This document shows positions 1 through 12,448 of a stretch of 64,000 nucleotides of DNA, one piece after another. Location: positions 2,108,001-2,172,000 of the forward strand of contig WACJ01000502.1 of the NCBI GenBank assembly GCA_008973525.1, given 5' to 3'. The translations under genes were made by a program, and so were the position numbers. The number at the start of each line of letters is the position of its first letter. Within the stretch, counting starts at the first letter, position 1. Origin of the DNA: Stenopsyche tienmushanensis (lineage: Eukaryota; Arthropoda; Insecta; Trichoptera; Stenopsychidae). Below the pieces are notes generated by a model that saw nothing but the letters and a program-made list of their open reading frames with translations, had not been told where the DNA came from and ran no database searches.

Positions 1-215
1 TTATGCGTTTTGAATATTTCTTGTTCAGGGTTGTCACAATACATAATTAATATTTTTTTATGATAATATCCATAACAAAGATCAACATTCATGGCAAATA
101 TAATACTGTTTTATTTTGTGTGTTTGTACTTCAATGGATTATTACTTGTTTAGATTCTTTCAGCATTTTTTCATTGTTCAATAATTCAATTCATTGACAT
201 TTTATATTATGGAAG
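1..215 (-). repeat. GTGACAACCCTG-family repeat, inverted copy at the window edge
   Basis: On the minus strand, positions 51 to 15 read the core GTGACAACCCTGAACAAGAA, which recurs on the plus strand near 17,290, 17,550 and 17,998. A second block, about positions 205 to 140 on the minus strand, also matches 17,333-17,400 (shared words include TGAAAGAATCT and AAGTAATAAT). In the 17-kb array the same two blocks alternate, so this looks like part of a tandem-type unit in reverse orientation. The copy probably continues past the window start. No coding capacity is seen. Confidence 0.6.
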
Positions 216-2770
216 CCTTAAAATTATTTTACCCGATGAGATTCGCTTGAACAATTGAACTTTTTAATGCGTTTATTGCATGATGTTTTACATGTTCAAA
301 TCAATAGAATAACTCACATTGCGATTAGGTATAGCCGTCGCTAAATGCATAAAATATGCTTTGCCAAAGTCACAACTAAGCTCCTTTAGCAGATAATCTT
401 ATTAAGGCACATTGGGGTGGTGGTATATCGCATAGACTTAGTGCTGCGATAAATAAATGCTTAGCCCGGACTTTAGGGGTTGAAACAAATTTACTCGCAC
501 ATATATATATGCTCAAAGTATTGTTTAGGGCAACGTATAATATATAGCGATTGATCTGGGTATAATTGATAGTGTAAGGCGAAGAAATATGATTTTTATT
601 GGGGTGTTATTCGAATAGATTTGACAGACGTCATGGATAACCTTTATTATTATGATGGTACGATATTTTGGCATACTAATCGAATTTTATTTATTTTCTC
701 GATTTATATATTTGGAAACAATGCAATAAAGGCTGTGTCGATCGATCTGTTTTTCATCATGTTCGAATATAACCCTCGCAAGGAATAATAAATGGGGTGC
801 CTCTATTTAAGGCCACAATTGCCGTTATGTGGGACGCTTTTAGCCGCGGTAATACGATGCATTTTCATATTTTATAATGCGGCTTTCATGAATGGCTGTG
901 GTAAAAATAAACGTGGAAAGTCGATGTAGTATTAAACATATGGTGAATTTAATTTCTGGCTTGGTATTTGGCCTGTTTGCATAATAGCGAGTGCTTTTGA
1001 TTAGATGTCGGATTTATAAAGTGGTATTTTTGAGTTCGAATACCACCAAAATCCATCGAAAACCGCGTCTAAGCGATGTCTTAATCCGTGTTCTTGAGTG
1101 ATGTTTTAGCAATCAAGTGTTACATATTGATGTGTTTAAATTTACATGTTTGAATAGACAAAGGATCTTTTTAGGATGTCATATTCGTTCGTCTTCCACA
1201 GATGGATATATGAGAAAAATATTATTTAAATAGGTTTTTATTGTTTTTAGCGATAAGTTCGCATTCTTCAACAGACGTTAAGGCTTCTGAACAACATTAA
1301 GCCATTATTTAAAATAGCTGGAGGTATCCAAAAGTTTTCTAAATTCATATGAGCGTATATAATTACATACAGATGCCCAAGATGGAATATAACTTATCGC
1401 CGAGTGGGTGCAATCTTTAATTAAGTTCCCGGTTAACCGGATTCAATTAAACGGGTAACATTACACGTTAAAAGTTTTAATGAAATTTTCATGGGATTCA
1501 TCCTAAATATTACAAGGGCGGCAACAATGGGGGGTGAAATGATTCAAATATAATTGCATCGTTCATCTTGATCGGATCTTGGGACCGCTCAAAAGCACGG
1601 GGGATTCATTAAACCTGCTCTGGAAAGTAGCCGGGGATTTTATGTATCTTTTGAAGTTATATTAGACCAGCATGAGGAAACTGTTCAAGTTTAATGTAAG
1701 TTTAAAGCCGGGCAAACTAATCCCGAAGTGTCCCGTCTTAAATCTTTACGCGCGTTACGTATCTGCCAGATTGAAAGATCCCGATACAGTTTGGTTCGGA
1801 AAAATTTAATATGGAATTAAGATGGACTCATTTTTGTCGCGATGGCACGGGATCATTTTTCGTTATTAAACTTTAAGTTTCATTTCATAAAATTCGCGTC
1901 GGACATAGTTTAAGCTTGGCTGTCGCCGGATTATGATGAACGTTCATACTTGACGTTGGATTTTACATTCTGCAGAGATCCGGGGAGAATCTTTCTATTT
2001 TTCATTCTGCACCGGCTATTGAAATGGAAATTAATTTCTGGATGATATAATAACGATAAAAAATCATCCTTCATTGAAGAATTTAATGACTTTATAAAAG
2101 CTTTTATTCCATAGAAGCCACAAAGGCATAAGCAGTTTTTATATACAGATTTATTCACTTCGATTAATATGCATTCCATGTTACGTCCCTATAACATATT
2201 GCATTGTTAAAATACTATAGAAAATTTGTTGAAGTTAAAATGCCTACAAAAAGATGATTGAATTTGGACAATGATGAGCTGATGATTTTTCTTAGTGACT
2301 CAATGCTTGATCCAATCAAAATATATAGCTTCAATATATAAAATTTACATATTTGTTATTGTTATTGAATATTTTGGCATTAATTTTTTTAAAAATTGAA
2401 AAAGTTGCGGTGTTTCAAATTGGTAACACTTGATTTGGCGTTTTTAATATATTTGTGTATATGAATGATTTTTTCCCAATATATCAGATTTATCATATCC
2501 TTGAAATATATTTAATTGTAAATCTTCAATTATCAACATATTGGTACATGAGAGTTATCATTTTAAATGAATAAAATGGAGATCAAAGCCAGCTTCATTA
2601 TCCGTGGCAAATTTCCATGATCATGTTTATCCTTTGATTCGCTTTAATATATTAAATAATTTCGCAATATTGGATATCTTACGAAATAAATTCTAAGCAA
2701 AGCCTTGAGATATCATCACTACAATTTGCCATTGAGCCTCGGCCAAATGTGTCGAGGATTGACATAATTT
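216..2770. other. No gene recognised
   Basis: AT-rich sequence with stop codons in all frames and no transposase-like translation. The only structure noted is a perfect 12-bp palindrome CCGGTTAACCGG at 1429-1440. Confidence 0.5.
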
Positions 2771-5700
2771 TTGCGTTTTCCCAAATATATTTCACGCCAG
2801 TCGGACCCTCATCAGAATTCAAAAACAAAGTCCTACAATGATTTCCTGTTGAATTATTCGACCTTTAACAATGAGATTCAGCCCGAGCATGAATTCAAAA
2901 ACATATCAAATAGCAAAAATGTCTCGCATCTGACAGGAGGACAATCCTTGAATTTTTTCATCGCGCTTTAATGTATTTATTAAAATTATTTTCGAAGAGT
3001 CTTCGAATCATGTTGCTTGTGTAGAATTAATCCCCGTGCATATGGAGAGCTGGATGAGGGTCCACAGAGATTATAGTTAATAAAAGACGATCTCCCGACA
3101 TTCGAGGATTCCTCTTTGTTTGCACGGGAAGCGCTTATGTTTTATTGGATGCGTCCCCAGCCCGGGGAAAAGAATCGGAAGACGTTTTATTAACTTCACA
3201 TTTTCCGCATTCAAACGGAAAGTTAAACCGGAAGAACAAGCGGTGAACGATCCTTGTTTTATTTCGCTTCAATCTCTTGAAGGGTCTTCCCGCTGCGGAT
3301 AAAGTTTCTATGTCCACGTACGATAAATGCGAAAACAAAATTGAATCTAATTAAGTGTCCAGAGTTTACTCTGCAATTTGCGACCATCTTCATATTAGGC
3401 TGCTCTATCTTAATGAAAATTCGCCAAAGGCCACCTCTGTTTGAAAGAAATTTAATAAAAATAATGTGTTTGTTCGATGCGTGGTAGTGTATTTTTATAT
3501 ATTTTTCTGCCATAATCATTATAATTTTCGTCATTTCATTTGATTTTTCAAGATTTATCCAACAATATCAACGCTTTTATCAATCCTCTCAGTTTTTACT
3601 TTTATTATAATCAACAGATTATACTAAAATTGGATTGAGACGATTGAATGGAAATATTTATATTATGTCCACCCGAAAGAAATCCATAATTTTTACACGC
3701 TCTCGTTTGTACCCAGATTTTTCAGCTCATTTTTGTGTCATAAATCTTATTTTATTATTAAAGATAAATATGGCATTAACTTCGGAAGCTTATTTTATGC
3801 GTTGGTTAAAAATATGACTGGATTCGGATGTCACGTAATACTGAAATCGTAATAGAAAGTCGCGCTTATCGAGGGGCGAATTGATCCAGGGGAATTCAAA
3901 CTTAAATTGCGCAAAGGCTCTCTACTTTTCAGTTTTAGCACACTATTTAGATATTTAAAGAATCATTTAAATACGAAAAAAATAAAAAACAAAGATGAAA
4001 TCTAAAATCATTTGAATTCGTATTTTCAACCGAAATGATCTATTTTCTATAAAAATGCGTTATAAAACTTGCAAAATATATGAAAAATGCTATTGATTAG
4101 TTGAAAATAATGTGGATGATTATATTTTATATTGGCTTGTGTAAAAAAATATACTTTTAAGATGAAAAATTAAAATAAAATGGATTTCTTTCGGGATGAC
4201 CTAATATATATAATATTTATTTTCTTTAAAATTATTTTGAGTCCTGGAATTAAATTTAAATTTAATAATAAGTTTGCTGCTGAATAATTTATTACATCTT
4301 TCAATAGAGATAAGACGACTTTCGTTCGTGTTGTCTTGAGAGTAGGCGTTTGTTTTGATAATTAAGATACTCGCATCATTCATATCATTGATTTATTTTG
4401 TTATTTCTCCTTGACTATTCTGGTGTAGTGTCATTAGTCGAGTATTATCACTCTTTTACAAAATCTACTCCTTCAGAAGTGAATTGGCAGACTTGCACGA
4501 TAACCCTGTCCTTTTATTTACGCAACATCAGAAAGCAGATACCATGCAAGTTGAACATTATGAAACATTCCGAAGAAATGAACAGATATGCTATCAACAG
4601 TGTTAAGGTTCATTTATTGAGCCTGGTTCATCATCAAGCTTATTACACAGTGTGACGGAGCTGACAGAATATTTACTTTAGAATGCAGCGTCTATGTTCT
4701 CCGGTTTGAAAGGATTAATATTGCAACATTATGATCATATAATTAACGGATTATAGTCGATCCTTCTTTAGTGTCGATATATGGACCACGCTCTAGAAAC
4801 AAAGCGCTATAGAAAGTTAGGCGCCCATACAAAATTGGTACGTGTTTAGTTTGTTAACAAATGCAAGTGACTAACCCACCTAAATGGGTATTGACTCTAC
4901 GTATTTTCCCGTTGCTTACGTAAAATACGCCGCAAATGAAGTAGACGCTATAGGAGGATTGACTGTATATGATAAGCAAGTAAATTCAAATATATTAAGT
5001 ATATTTTAAATTCAAAAACTATTCCATATGGAATAATAGGTATGCAAATGCGAGTACACGGTAGAATTGGATTTAATATCCAACCGACACGGCTAATGCA
5101 TGCAAATATTCATAAATCGGAAACTAAAATTCATGTTCAGATTAAAAATGAACCATATACAAAATGCTCCGACTAAAGCTGATGTGAAAATGAAAACAAA
5201 CGACTCAACAAGTATTTCATATAATGTGTTCGCCGCACAAAGCCGTTAGTGTATAAACTATAAAGGGCTCATTCTGCCCTATGGGTCAATTTGCACGAAG
5301 AATATAATTTGTTACGGCTGCCTAGATTGTAACAATGGATTCTGGCGCCTCGAGAACCGGAAAATGAGACCCAAAGATTTTCCCGTTCCGGACGATGAAC
5401 GTCCTTAAGCCCCGACAGGAAGACACCGCGACGGAAAGTGGAAAAAACAAAGTCTCGCCGTGGATAAAGAGCTGGCTTAAAAAAATATTTTTCAACTAAA
5501 ATAAGACCGCCTATTGATGTTTTCGCGCGAATCCTTAAATTCCTCCAGGATAGGAAAATATTTGAGCGACGTAAAATTCAGCATTGAGGCGAAATTTCAA
5601 TCGAGCAAAGAGCTTTTCCGTTTTTCTGGCGATAAGTTTGCAAGGAGATAAGATTCCGTCAATTGGATGTCTCGATAAGCGAACATTTGTCGCATAAATG

Positions 5701-6270
5701 TCAAATGCTCATGTATTTCTTTGCTCTTCGTCCATTCAAAATGATGGAGACTACTTTATAATTTACAACAAATCTCATACGTTACATAGTATAAATAGAA
5801 TAAATCCTGAAATATTATTGTGGAGGAACGCGAATATTATTTTAAATTAAGAAAATTTCATAGTATATGAGGAATATTAAATACGCTCATTGGCCTATAT
5901 ATAGGACGCTTTGTTTGCTTATGTTATCTACGATAAGTGAATTATGATAACATTATACACCCCAAAAGGTCAAAAATCATATGAATGATTCATGGATTTA
6001 TTTTAGTCAAAAAAAATAGCCATTTTTTGGGTCAGTTGTGGGTCGTTTTGGCCTTGGGTCTTTAATTTAGGTATTGGGTGCTAATGAGCTATTAGAAATT
6101 GGCGATATTTATAGACGTTTTATTGATCTGTTTAATGAAATGTTTCAGTATGCGATAGAAGTATCAGCAATATCACAACAAAGATATTAGGGGGATCCGA
6201 AAGTAATCGTATATTTTGAGATCTAAGAGCTAGTAAAATATTCAAAGATATTTATGGTGTGCAGTTCGCA
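2771..6270. other. No gene recognised
   Basis: Short open frames near 2,771-2,971, 3,259-3,534 and 4,398-4,655 have no recognisable domain and strongly AT-biased composition, so I treat them as chance. A slightly GC-richer patch at about 5,330-5,470 contains a run lacking stops in one frame but no identifiable protein. Confidence 0.45.
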
Positions 6271-6475
6271 AATGCCAATATTGATTCCAGAAATTTAAAT
6301 CGGGTATAAAAGCTTAAGGGATGAACCGAGACAGCAAAGCGAATTTAAAACTTATCGGAAAACGAATAGGATGGGTGTTATTGAGTAGGATGGGTACTGC
6401 AAACCTTGATTAAATACATTGAAAAGAACCCCCCCAATTCCAATCCCTAAGCTTGGATTGACCTGAAGTTATAAT
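6270..6475 (+). repeat. TAGGATGGGT-family repeat, copy A
   Basis: The core at 6359-6396 reads AAAACGAATAGGATGGGTG followed 20 bp later by a second TAGGATGGGT. Upstream, 6273-6330 (TGCCAATATTG, then ATTTAAATCGG, then AGCTTAAGGGATGA) matches the reverse complement of 57,290-57,359. Downstream, the TAAGCTTGGATTGACC block near 6,450-6,467 matches 17,020-17,036 and the reverse complement of about 56,950-56,975. The copies therefore share an ordered unit of about 200 bp, not only the core. Confidence 0.7.
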
Positions 6476-9001
6476 CGAATCCTACGTAATGAATTTGAGC
6501 TTTTTCAGTCAATTTTCGAATATTTTTGGGTTCTCCTAATATACTGGTCTGTCATAGAGGCATAGTTTTTAATGCATGTAATGAAGAATTAAATATGTCT
6601 TTCATTTTTATGCAATTCAATGAAATGATAATAAATTTGAGTCTATGTTTTCTATTCAAATTTGCAATAAGAAGGGAATGTCCTAAAGTTCCAGTCTCAG
6701 TCCCAGTTATGCAACATTATGCTTTATGAGTTCCAACATGGACAAATTGCAAATTTCGCTGCAGAAAGCAATTTTAGCGCATTGAGTGATGATGCAATAA
6801 AATATGGATGGTGCCAAATGTAAGTCATAAAATATCCTTTGAGGAATTTCAACGTTTCAACGGATGGATATTGAACGAATAAATTTAAGCATCATTAAGT
6901 GTATGCAAGGATAAGAATTAGGTCGTTCCCAGAGATTTTTAATCCTTGTCAATACTGTGATTTTACAGTAAAACTATGTTTGATTATGGGAATAATTTGT
7001 AAAAGTCAAATTTAAGAGACATCAACGCCCATGCTCTTTTCGACTTGAATTTAAAGTATACATTTTATCGCGATGGTGTGAAATATGAAATGGCGTATCC
7101 AAGTTCACAAATTGAATAGCCAAGCAAATGCTATGAGATTAAAGAGTTTAATTTCAACGGCATTACGGGTGCAACACAACGGGATAAGTATAAATCAGCT
7201 TAATACGGAAAATGGTCCCGTGGGAGCAGGAGAGGCGTTATTATAACGTAGACGGTTAATCCCGCGAAAGTCCATTAATCAGTGTATGCTCGGCGAGACT
7301 CTTTGTTCATGTCGAGAGTAATTATTTTGTAAAAATGTTTAAAATGTCCGCACAGAGCTTCCTGTTTCACATTGTGGAATTCTTATTCAAATTGGGGCGG
7401 CGTAATGGCGGATTACACCCTTTCGCCAGTGACCTGTGCGACTCCCATTTCGAGTGCACCTCGTAAATTTGACGGAAATGTTTGCGGCCCTTTTAATTAT
7501 TATTTATCAGCCTCTTTCGTCGGATCGAATTATAAAAGGCGTTTTTTTTGCGTAAGATAATATTTTATCTGCCGAAAAGGGATTAGCTTAAATGTACACC
7601 GAATTTCAATTAGCGTTTCACACGTCGCGATGCTAAAATGGCGCGGTGAATTTAAATGTCAGCGAGGATTCGCGGAGGCGATATAAATAGTTGATGCTTA
7701 AAAAAAAATGCGATTAAATATCATTTTTGTAACATAAATGCGAAGGTTTCGTTTTTAATTAATCTCGGTATAAATAGCTTTCATGATATAAAAACATATA
7801 TTTTACATGCAGACTCATTTTACATAGTTACACATGAAGATTCGGAATTTCAGTTAGTCAAATATCGATTGTGATTTTTAAAGGTTTTGTGCAATATTTT
7901 AAAAGTTCGACTATTTGAAATAGATGAAATTGATTTATATTTTAATTTTCTTTAAACTTTCACTTACTGTACTAAAAATACCCGTGCGCTACCATGATAT
8001 GTATTTGGTACACCATATGAAATTCTGAAAAACTATGAATCCCGTATCTATTATATTTCATATTGATATTCCAATTATTAGAGTAGAGTTGTAGTAAATA
8101 TATCATGGAGAAAAAAACGGTTAAATACGAAGGCATTGTTGCTATTCCTACTTTTTTTTTAGTAACATTCAAAAGGATGCTGTCTACAAAACCGTTAATT
8201 TTTTCTTCACGAGTACAATTTCAGGCATAACGTAAACCAAGCACGTAGAAATATCAACAAGACTTTCGAAAAAGAACCAATTTGTTTGTGTAGTGTGTAG
8301 TTTTGTGAAGATTTATTCAAAAAATGGATTATCAACGCCAACAGGAAAATATTTAGATTGTGGTAGCCAAATTTGATGCTTAAAAAAGAGCTCCTAGTTA
8401 CTGAACGGTGGACAAATATGGTCATAATACATTATCAGTATAGATGTATTGTCGCAAAATCGAAAATAAACATCAGAAACTAAAAATGAAGCAGCCAATT
8501 CCTATAAATAGGTATTGGCCCATATTAGTCCAAGACTTCAAAAATCGTGGATACCATTTCTAAATTAAAAGTTTTAAATTACGATAATTTGTCACATATA
8601 TCTTATTTATCAGATAAAACAGATTTTCACCGTTTTTGCTAATTGGATTACTTTTAAAAAATAAAAGTTTCTATACCAGAATGAGGTAACTCTATTTTCT
8701 TTGTTGTGAAAGTGCAGACGTTTATAATAATGCATTAAACAATGTAGTTTTTCATCGATAGAAGACTATTGAAGCTAATGGAGATTATATTGAGTGGATA
8801 TTTTTTTAAAAATTATGGCGTTTTGATTCTCATATTCGAATTCCGAACGTTGATGTGGTACGCCCTAATATTTTCTTATTTTTAAGGGGCCACATCTGTC
8901 ATCAGATGTATTTAATCTCTATAGGAGAATTTCATAGGAAAATTATTTTTCATACGGTTATTTTCCATATGTATACCTTTTTTTACAAACCTTTTTTTAA
9001 A
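6476..9001. other. No gene recognised
   Basis: AT-rich, with a modestly GC-richer patch at about 7,180-7,700. Open frames of 60-72 codons here show no domain. No terminal repeats or RNA genes were identified. Confidence 0.45.
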
Positions 9002-9472
9002 CACTTAAACCGCACAAAAATAAATTGTACATAAAAAGTTATGACTTGCATAAAAAAAGTGAAGATGCGTTCCATGGATTTTAAAACCCGCATAACTTTG
9101 AAACAGCTATATAAAATATATCCAAAATCGCATAAAAAAAGTTAATAAAAAACAGGAAAATAATAAGGCAATTCAAAAATAACATTTTTGGTAACATTTA
9201 AAGGACGTCTTGCATAATTGGTAAAATTATAAAGATGTCAGACATCTGGCATCTTCGGAAGAAATAGTATACCCAGTGTCAATGTCATCATTTTTTCTAT
9301 GTAGATTTTCTCTTTCCAACAATATAATTCATAATTAGTAAAGATGTCACTATAGTCCCTAACTCGCATTTTTAATATTGTTTAAATAGTTAAAAAATAA
9401 ATTATGACATAAATCTGGTCGGAATAATAGACGATTGTAATAGAGAAAAAAACCGCATAACTTCGAAATTGC
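9002..9472 (-). mobile_element. TATGCG-family MITE relative, right end lost
   Basis: The left end CACTTAAACC (9002-9011) and the following 200 bp match the reverse complement of about 12,220-12,446, including CATGGATTTTAAAA and AACAGCTATATAAAATATAT. The distal part ACCGCATAACTTCGAAAT (9452-9469) matches the inner end of the 11,946 element in reverse. The middle (about 9,215-9,440) is not alignable by eye, so this is a related element rather than an exact copy. The expected right terminus is absent; the sequence runs straight into a piggyBac-like relic. No TA precedes the left end. Confidence 0.55.
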
Positions 9473-9856
9473 TCAATTATGTGGACCCAAAGCTTCGGAT
9501 TGAGATGATTGATCACAATCTTGATTTGAATCCGATGTTTCGTAAAAATAATTCAGAATTTAACCCATTATATCATTACTTTATTAATGAATTTTTCATG
9601 CATTATATATTTATTTTTATGCAATCAATTTTTATCGAAGATATTTTGGGTTATTCCTACTGAAGTAATATTTAATATGGGTACAATATCGCTAGAAAAT
9701 AGATTTGAATATTGGTTCTCAAACAATATCGGTAGAATTCCATTATATTCGAATGCATTCTCCAGGGATCGTTTTAACCAAATATGGCTGGATGCTGCAT
9801 TTGAAAGTAATCCCACACGGGAATCCGTCTTTGAAAACTCGAATTCAAAGCGCTAG
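9469..9856 (+). pseudogene. piggyBac-type transposase, N-terminal relic
   Basis: Two overlapping frames give a piggyBac N-terminal region. The first (from about 9,540) has FNPLYHYFINEFF, resembling the motif before the DDE domain. After a frame change near 9,640-9,670 comes MGTISLENRFEYW (from 9,677), then a serine/asparagine stretch and FSRDRFNQIW. This fits the family pattern MG-I-L-YW followed by MSRDRF. The frame ends at 9,856, well before the first catalytic aspartate would be expected, and nothing downstream resembles the catalytic core. It is a broken fragment lying between two inverted TATGCG elements. That it is piggyBac-derived is fairly secure from the YW/SRDRF spacing; which subfamily is unknown. 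Confidence 0.6.
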
Positions 9857-11943
9857 TATATTTTTTTTGTGGAATACATAGATTTCATATGTGTTTATGT
9901 GTCGTTTATTATTTCTGAAAGTTTCGATCAAATTGAATAAAATCCTGCATATTTTTAGTTGAAATATCGTCGATCTTCTGGTAAATATTATCGAAAAATT
10001 GGGTCGTTCGCTAAAAAGATTTAAATTTAAAATCTTTTGATATGGACAATTAATTTGCGAACGTTCATATGGAAACACATCCACAAACGAACGATGGAAT
10101 TAGGTTACTATTAATGTTGGACAGCGTGTAGGTGGTAAATTCTAGCTCCAAACGAAACCAAATTAGGGAACAAGTCTCAATGATCGGATAAGTAGACTTT
10201 TTCTTACAAAGGGCCATCTAATTTACAATAATGAGTTGCTTGTTTCGCAATCGCATACGTCACATACGTACGTCGAATTTATAAGGATTTACGCTCCTTT
10301 GAGACTTGCAGATTGTAACAAAAAATATTAAACCCAGTCGAAATCCAGGATTCTAATTATACCGGCAGGATTTATGAATATTAATAAGTCGATGCGCATC
10401 GTATAAATTATCCGGGGGGGGAAGAAAAAATGGGATGTGTCGGCGCTTTGTCCGGGTTATTCCGATGTGTTTTTATCGCAAAGTTTTCACATATTTTCCT
10501 GTTTTCGAAACGTAATTAAATGTCAACTTGTTGGCTCTGTTTGGGATATTTTACAAAATTTTCTTTAACGAAAATATTCCAACTTAAATAACGAGCCGAA
10601 CATATTACGCGACAAATTCGTAATTATAGATATGGCAACAAAAGGGCAAATGTATGTTGCTTTTTAACATAGAATTTATGCAAATTTAATAAAATACATC
10701 CCAAATAAAGGACATTTTAGGATCAGACGATATTAATAATGTTGTCCAATTATTCTTTAATCAACACATGGTGTTTGGAACAAATTTAAATTTTTGAGGC
10801 AAGTATTTGTAACCAGATCCTCGTTCTTCCGAGCTAACTTTTAATGACTTTCTAATATTATTTGAGCGACCGATCCGACGACGCTTGTGTATTCTATGAA
10901 AACTGGAAAATCGAGCCCACAACTAACGATGGATCGCGTGTCAAAGGTTGAGAGTCGATGAATTTTAATGACTTCTAACGTCGAACAAGTGCTTCATTAT
11001 AAGGGCGATTATCGACGAATCAAATGAGTCCTTATGAGCAAACAACGCTGCATTGTTCTTCATATCGAATACTCCCACATCGGAAAATTATAATGATTCT
11101 ATGAATCACATTAAAATGTTCTGCAGAATATTGAACACACAAGGCGCTCTCTTGTTCAGTCTGATTTTTTGCAATTATCGAATCGTTTTCGAGTCACAGA
11201 TTCTAAGCTTAGCATTCAGTCGTCGTGGTTTTTAAGATTGAAATAAATCGTCTTCAATACAAATTTATTAGGGCTGAAATCTCTCAATGTGGCTTGGTTC
11301 CCTTTTCCGAGATAAAGCGATGAAAGATCATACACCCCTGGGTGAATTTTAAATTTAAGCATATTTTTTGTTGCTACGAAGTCACATCGTAATAAAGCCG
11401 CGTACTAAGAAGTCTTTCCACTCGAGGGGTTCAATTTAAAAAGTTTGCTCAAATATTCAATAACAGTCGCTACTCGATCTTAAGTTTTCTAGACTCCGCT
11501 GAGACTTTCCAATATATATTCAATGACGAATTTATAGATATGTTTCGTATAAAAAAATGCAAATCTAATAAAATAACGTGTCTTTTCATTTGACTTACAG
11601 AGGTTCTGCCACAAACCCTCCGGGGTAGCTTTTGCTACTTGAAAAGAAACTTCCGTCTATCAAAGATCAAATTAGATTTAAGTCACGATCTTACTAGTTA
11701 TTTGAAAACAGATTTGTATATAAAAATCGAAATAGAGTCTATAAATATAAAATCGTATGCTTTGTATAGGGAATTTCAATAGAGACGCTCAATTTTTTTA
11801 GAGTATAGCAACCATGTTATTATAGCAAAATCTATTAAATTTATTGCAAATTATTTAATAATATATGGCAATTATTATACAAGGTTATAATATTGAGCAA
11901 TATGGCTATCTTATATCGCAAATGTATGCATATGAATTGCTAG
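9857..11943. other. No gene recognised between the inverted TATGCG elements
   Basis: Searched for the remainder of the piggyBac transposase and found none. The words GAACGTTCATATGGAAACACA at about 10,061 and GAACGTTCATATGAAACACA at about 12,727 are similar and in the same orientation, but no larger shared unit was found. A G run at 10,414-10,421 precedes an A-rich tract. Confidence 0.4.
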
Positions 11944-11945
11944 TA

Positions 11946-12446
11946 CACTCAAACCTCTTTTTGTGCGATTTCGAAGTTATGCGGTTTTTTTAAAGCAATT
12001 TTTTCATATATCATCACATAAAAGAGTACGTATCGAGATACTTTAGATAAAATAGGAAATAAATCATCAACACTAACCGAAATTTGGAAAAAAATATAAT
12101 TTTGGCTGAATATACGACGACGCCCTTTATTCTAGTTTAGAATTTTGAAAAAGTTGACTTCGTTTTTTTGCATTTTTCCAATGTTAAAACTTTTAAAAAT
12201 ACATCCTCCAAAGGAATTTCCAATTTCAAAATTCCAGTTACCAAAAATGATATTTTTGAATTATCATTTTGTTTTCCTGGATTTTGATTAACTTTTTTTT
12301 ATGCGGTTTTGGATATATTTTATATAGCTGTTTCAAAGTTATGCGATTTTTAAAATCCATGGAACGCATCTTCAATTTTTCTATGTAAGTCATAGCTTTT
12401 TTTGTATGATTTTTTTAATTGAAACGCATAAAAAAAGGTTTAAGTG
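11946..12446 (+). mobile_element. TATGCG-family MITE, complete, TA target site
   Basis: A 501-bp non-autonomous element. The left end CACTCAAACCTCTTTTTGTG and the right end (ATGCATAAAA-type A run then GGTTTAAGTG, ending 12,446) are imperfect inverted repeats of about 25 bp. TA flanks both sides (11,944-11,945 and 12,447-12,448), the target duplication of Tc1/mariner-type transposases. The interior is rich in TTATGCGRTTTT motifs in both orientations. It encodes nothing. The internal block 12,128-12,225 is also found at 41,009-41,100. Confidence 0.75.
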
Positions 12447-12448
12447 TA

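Noticed and set aside
8207..8425. Mariner N-terminal relic
   Set aside because: A few residues (RRNINKTFEKE) look suggestive, but neither the WF nor the SLED motif follows, and no terminal repeats are present.
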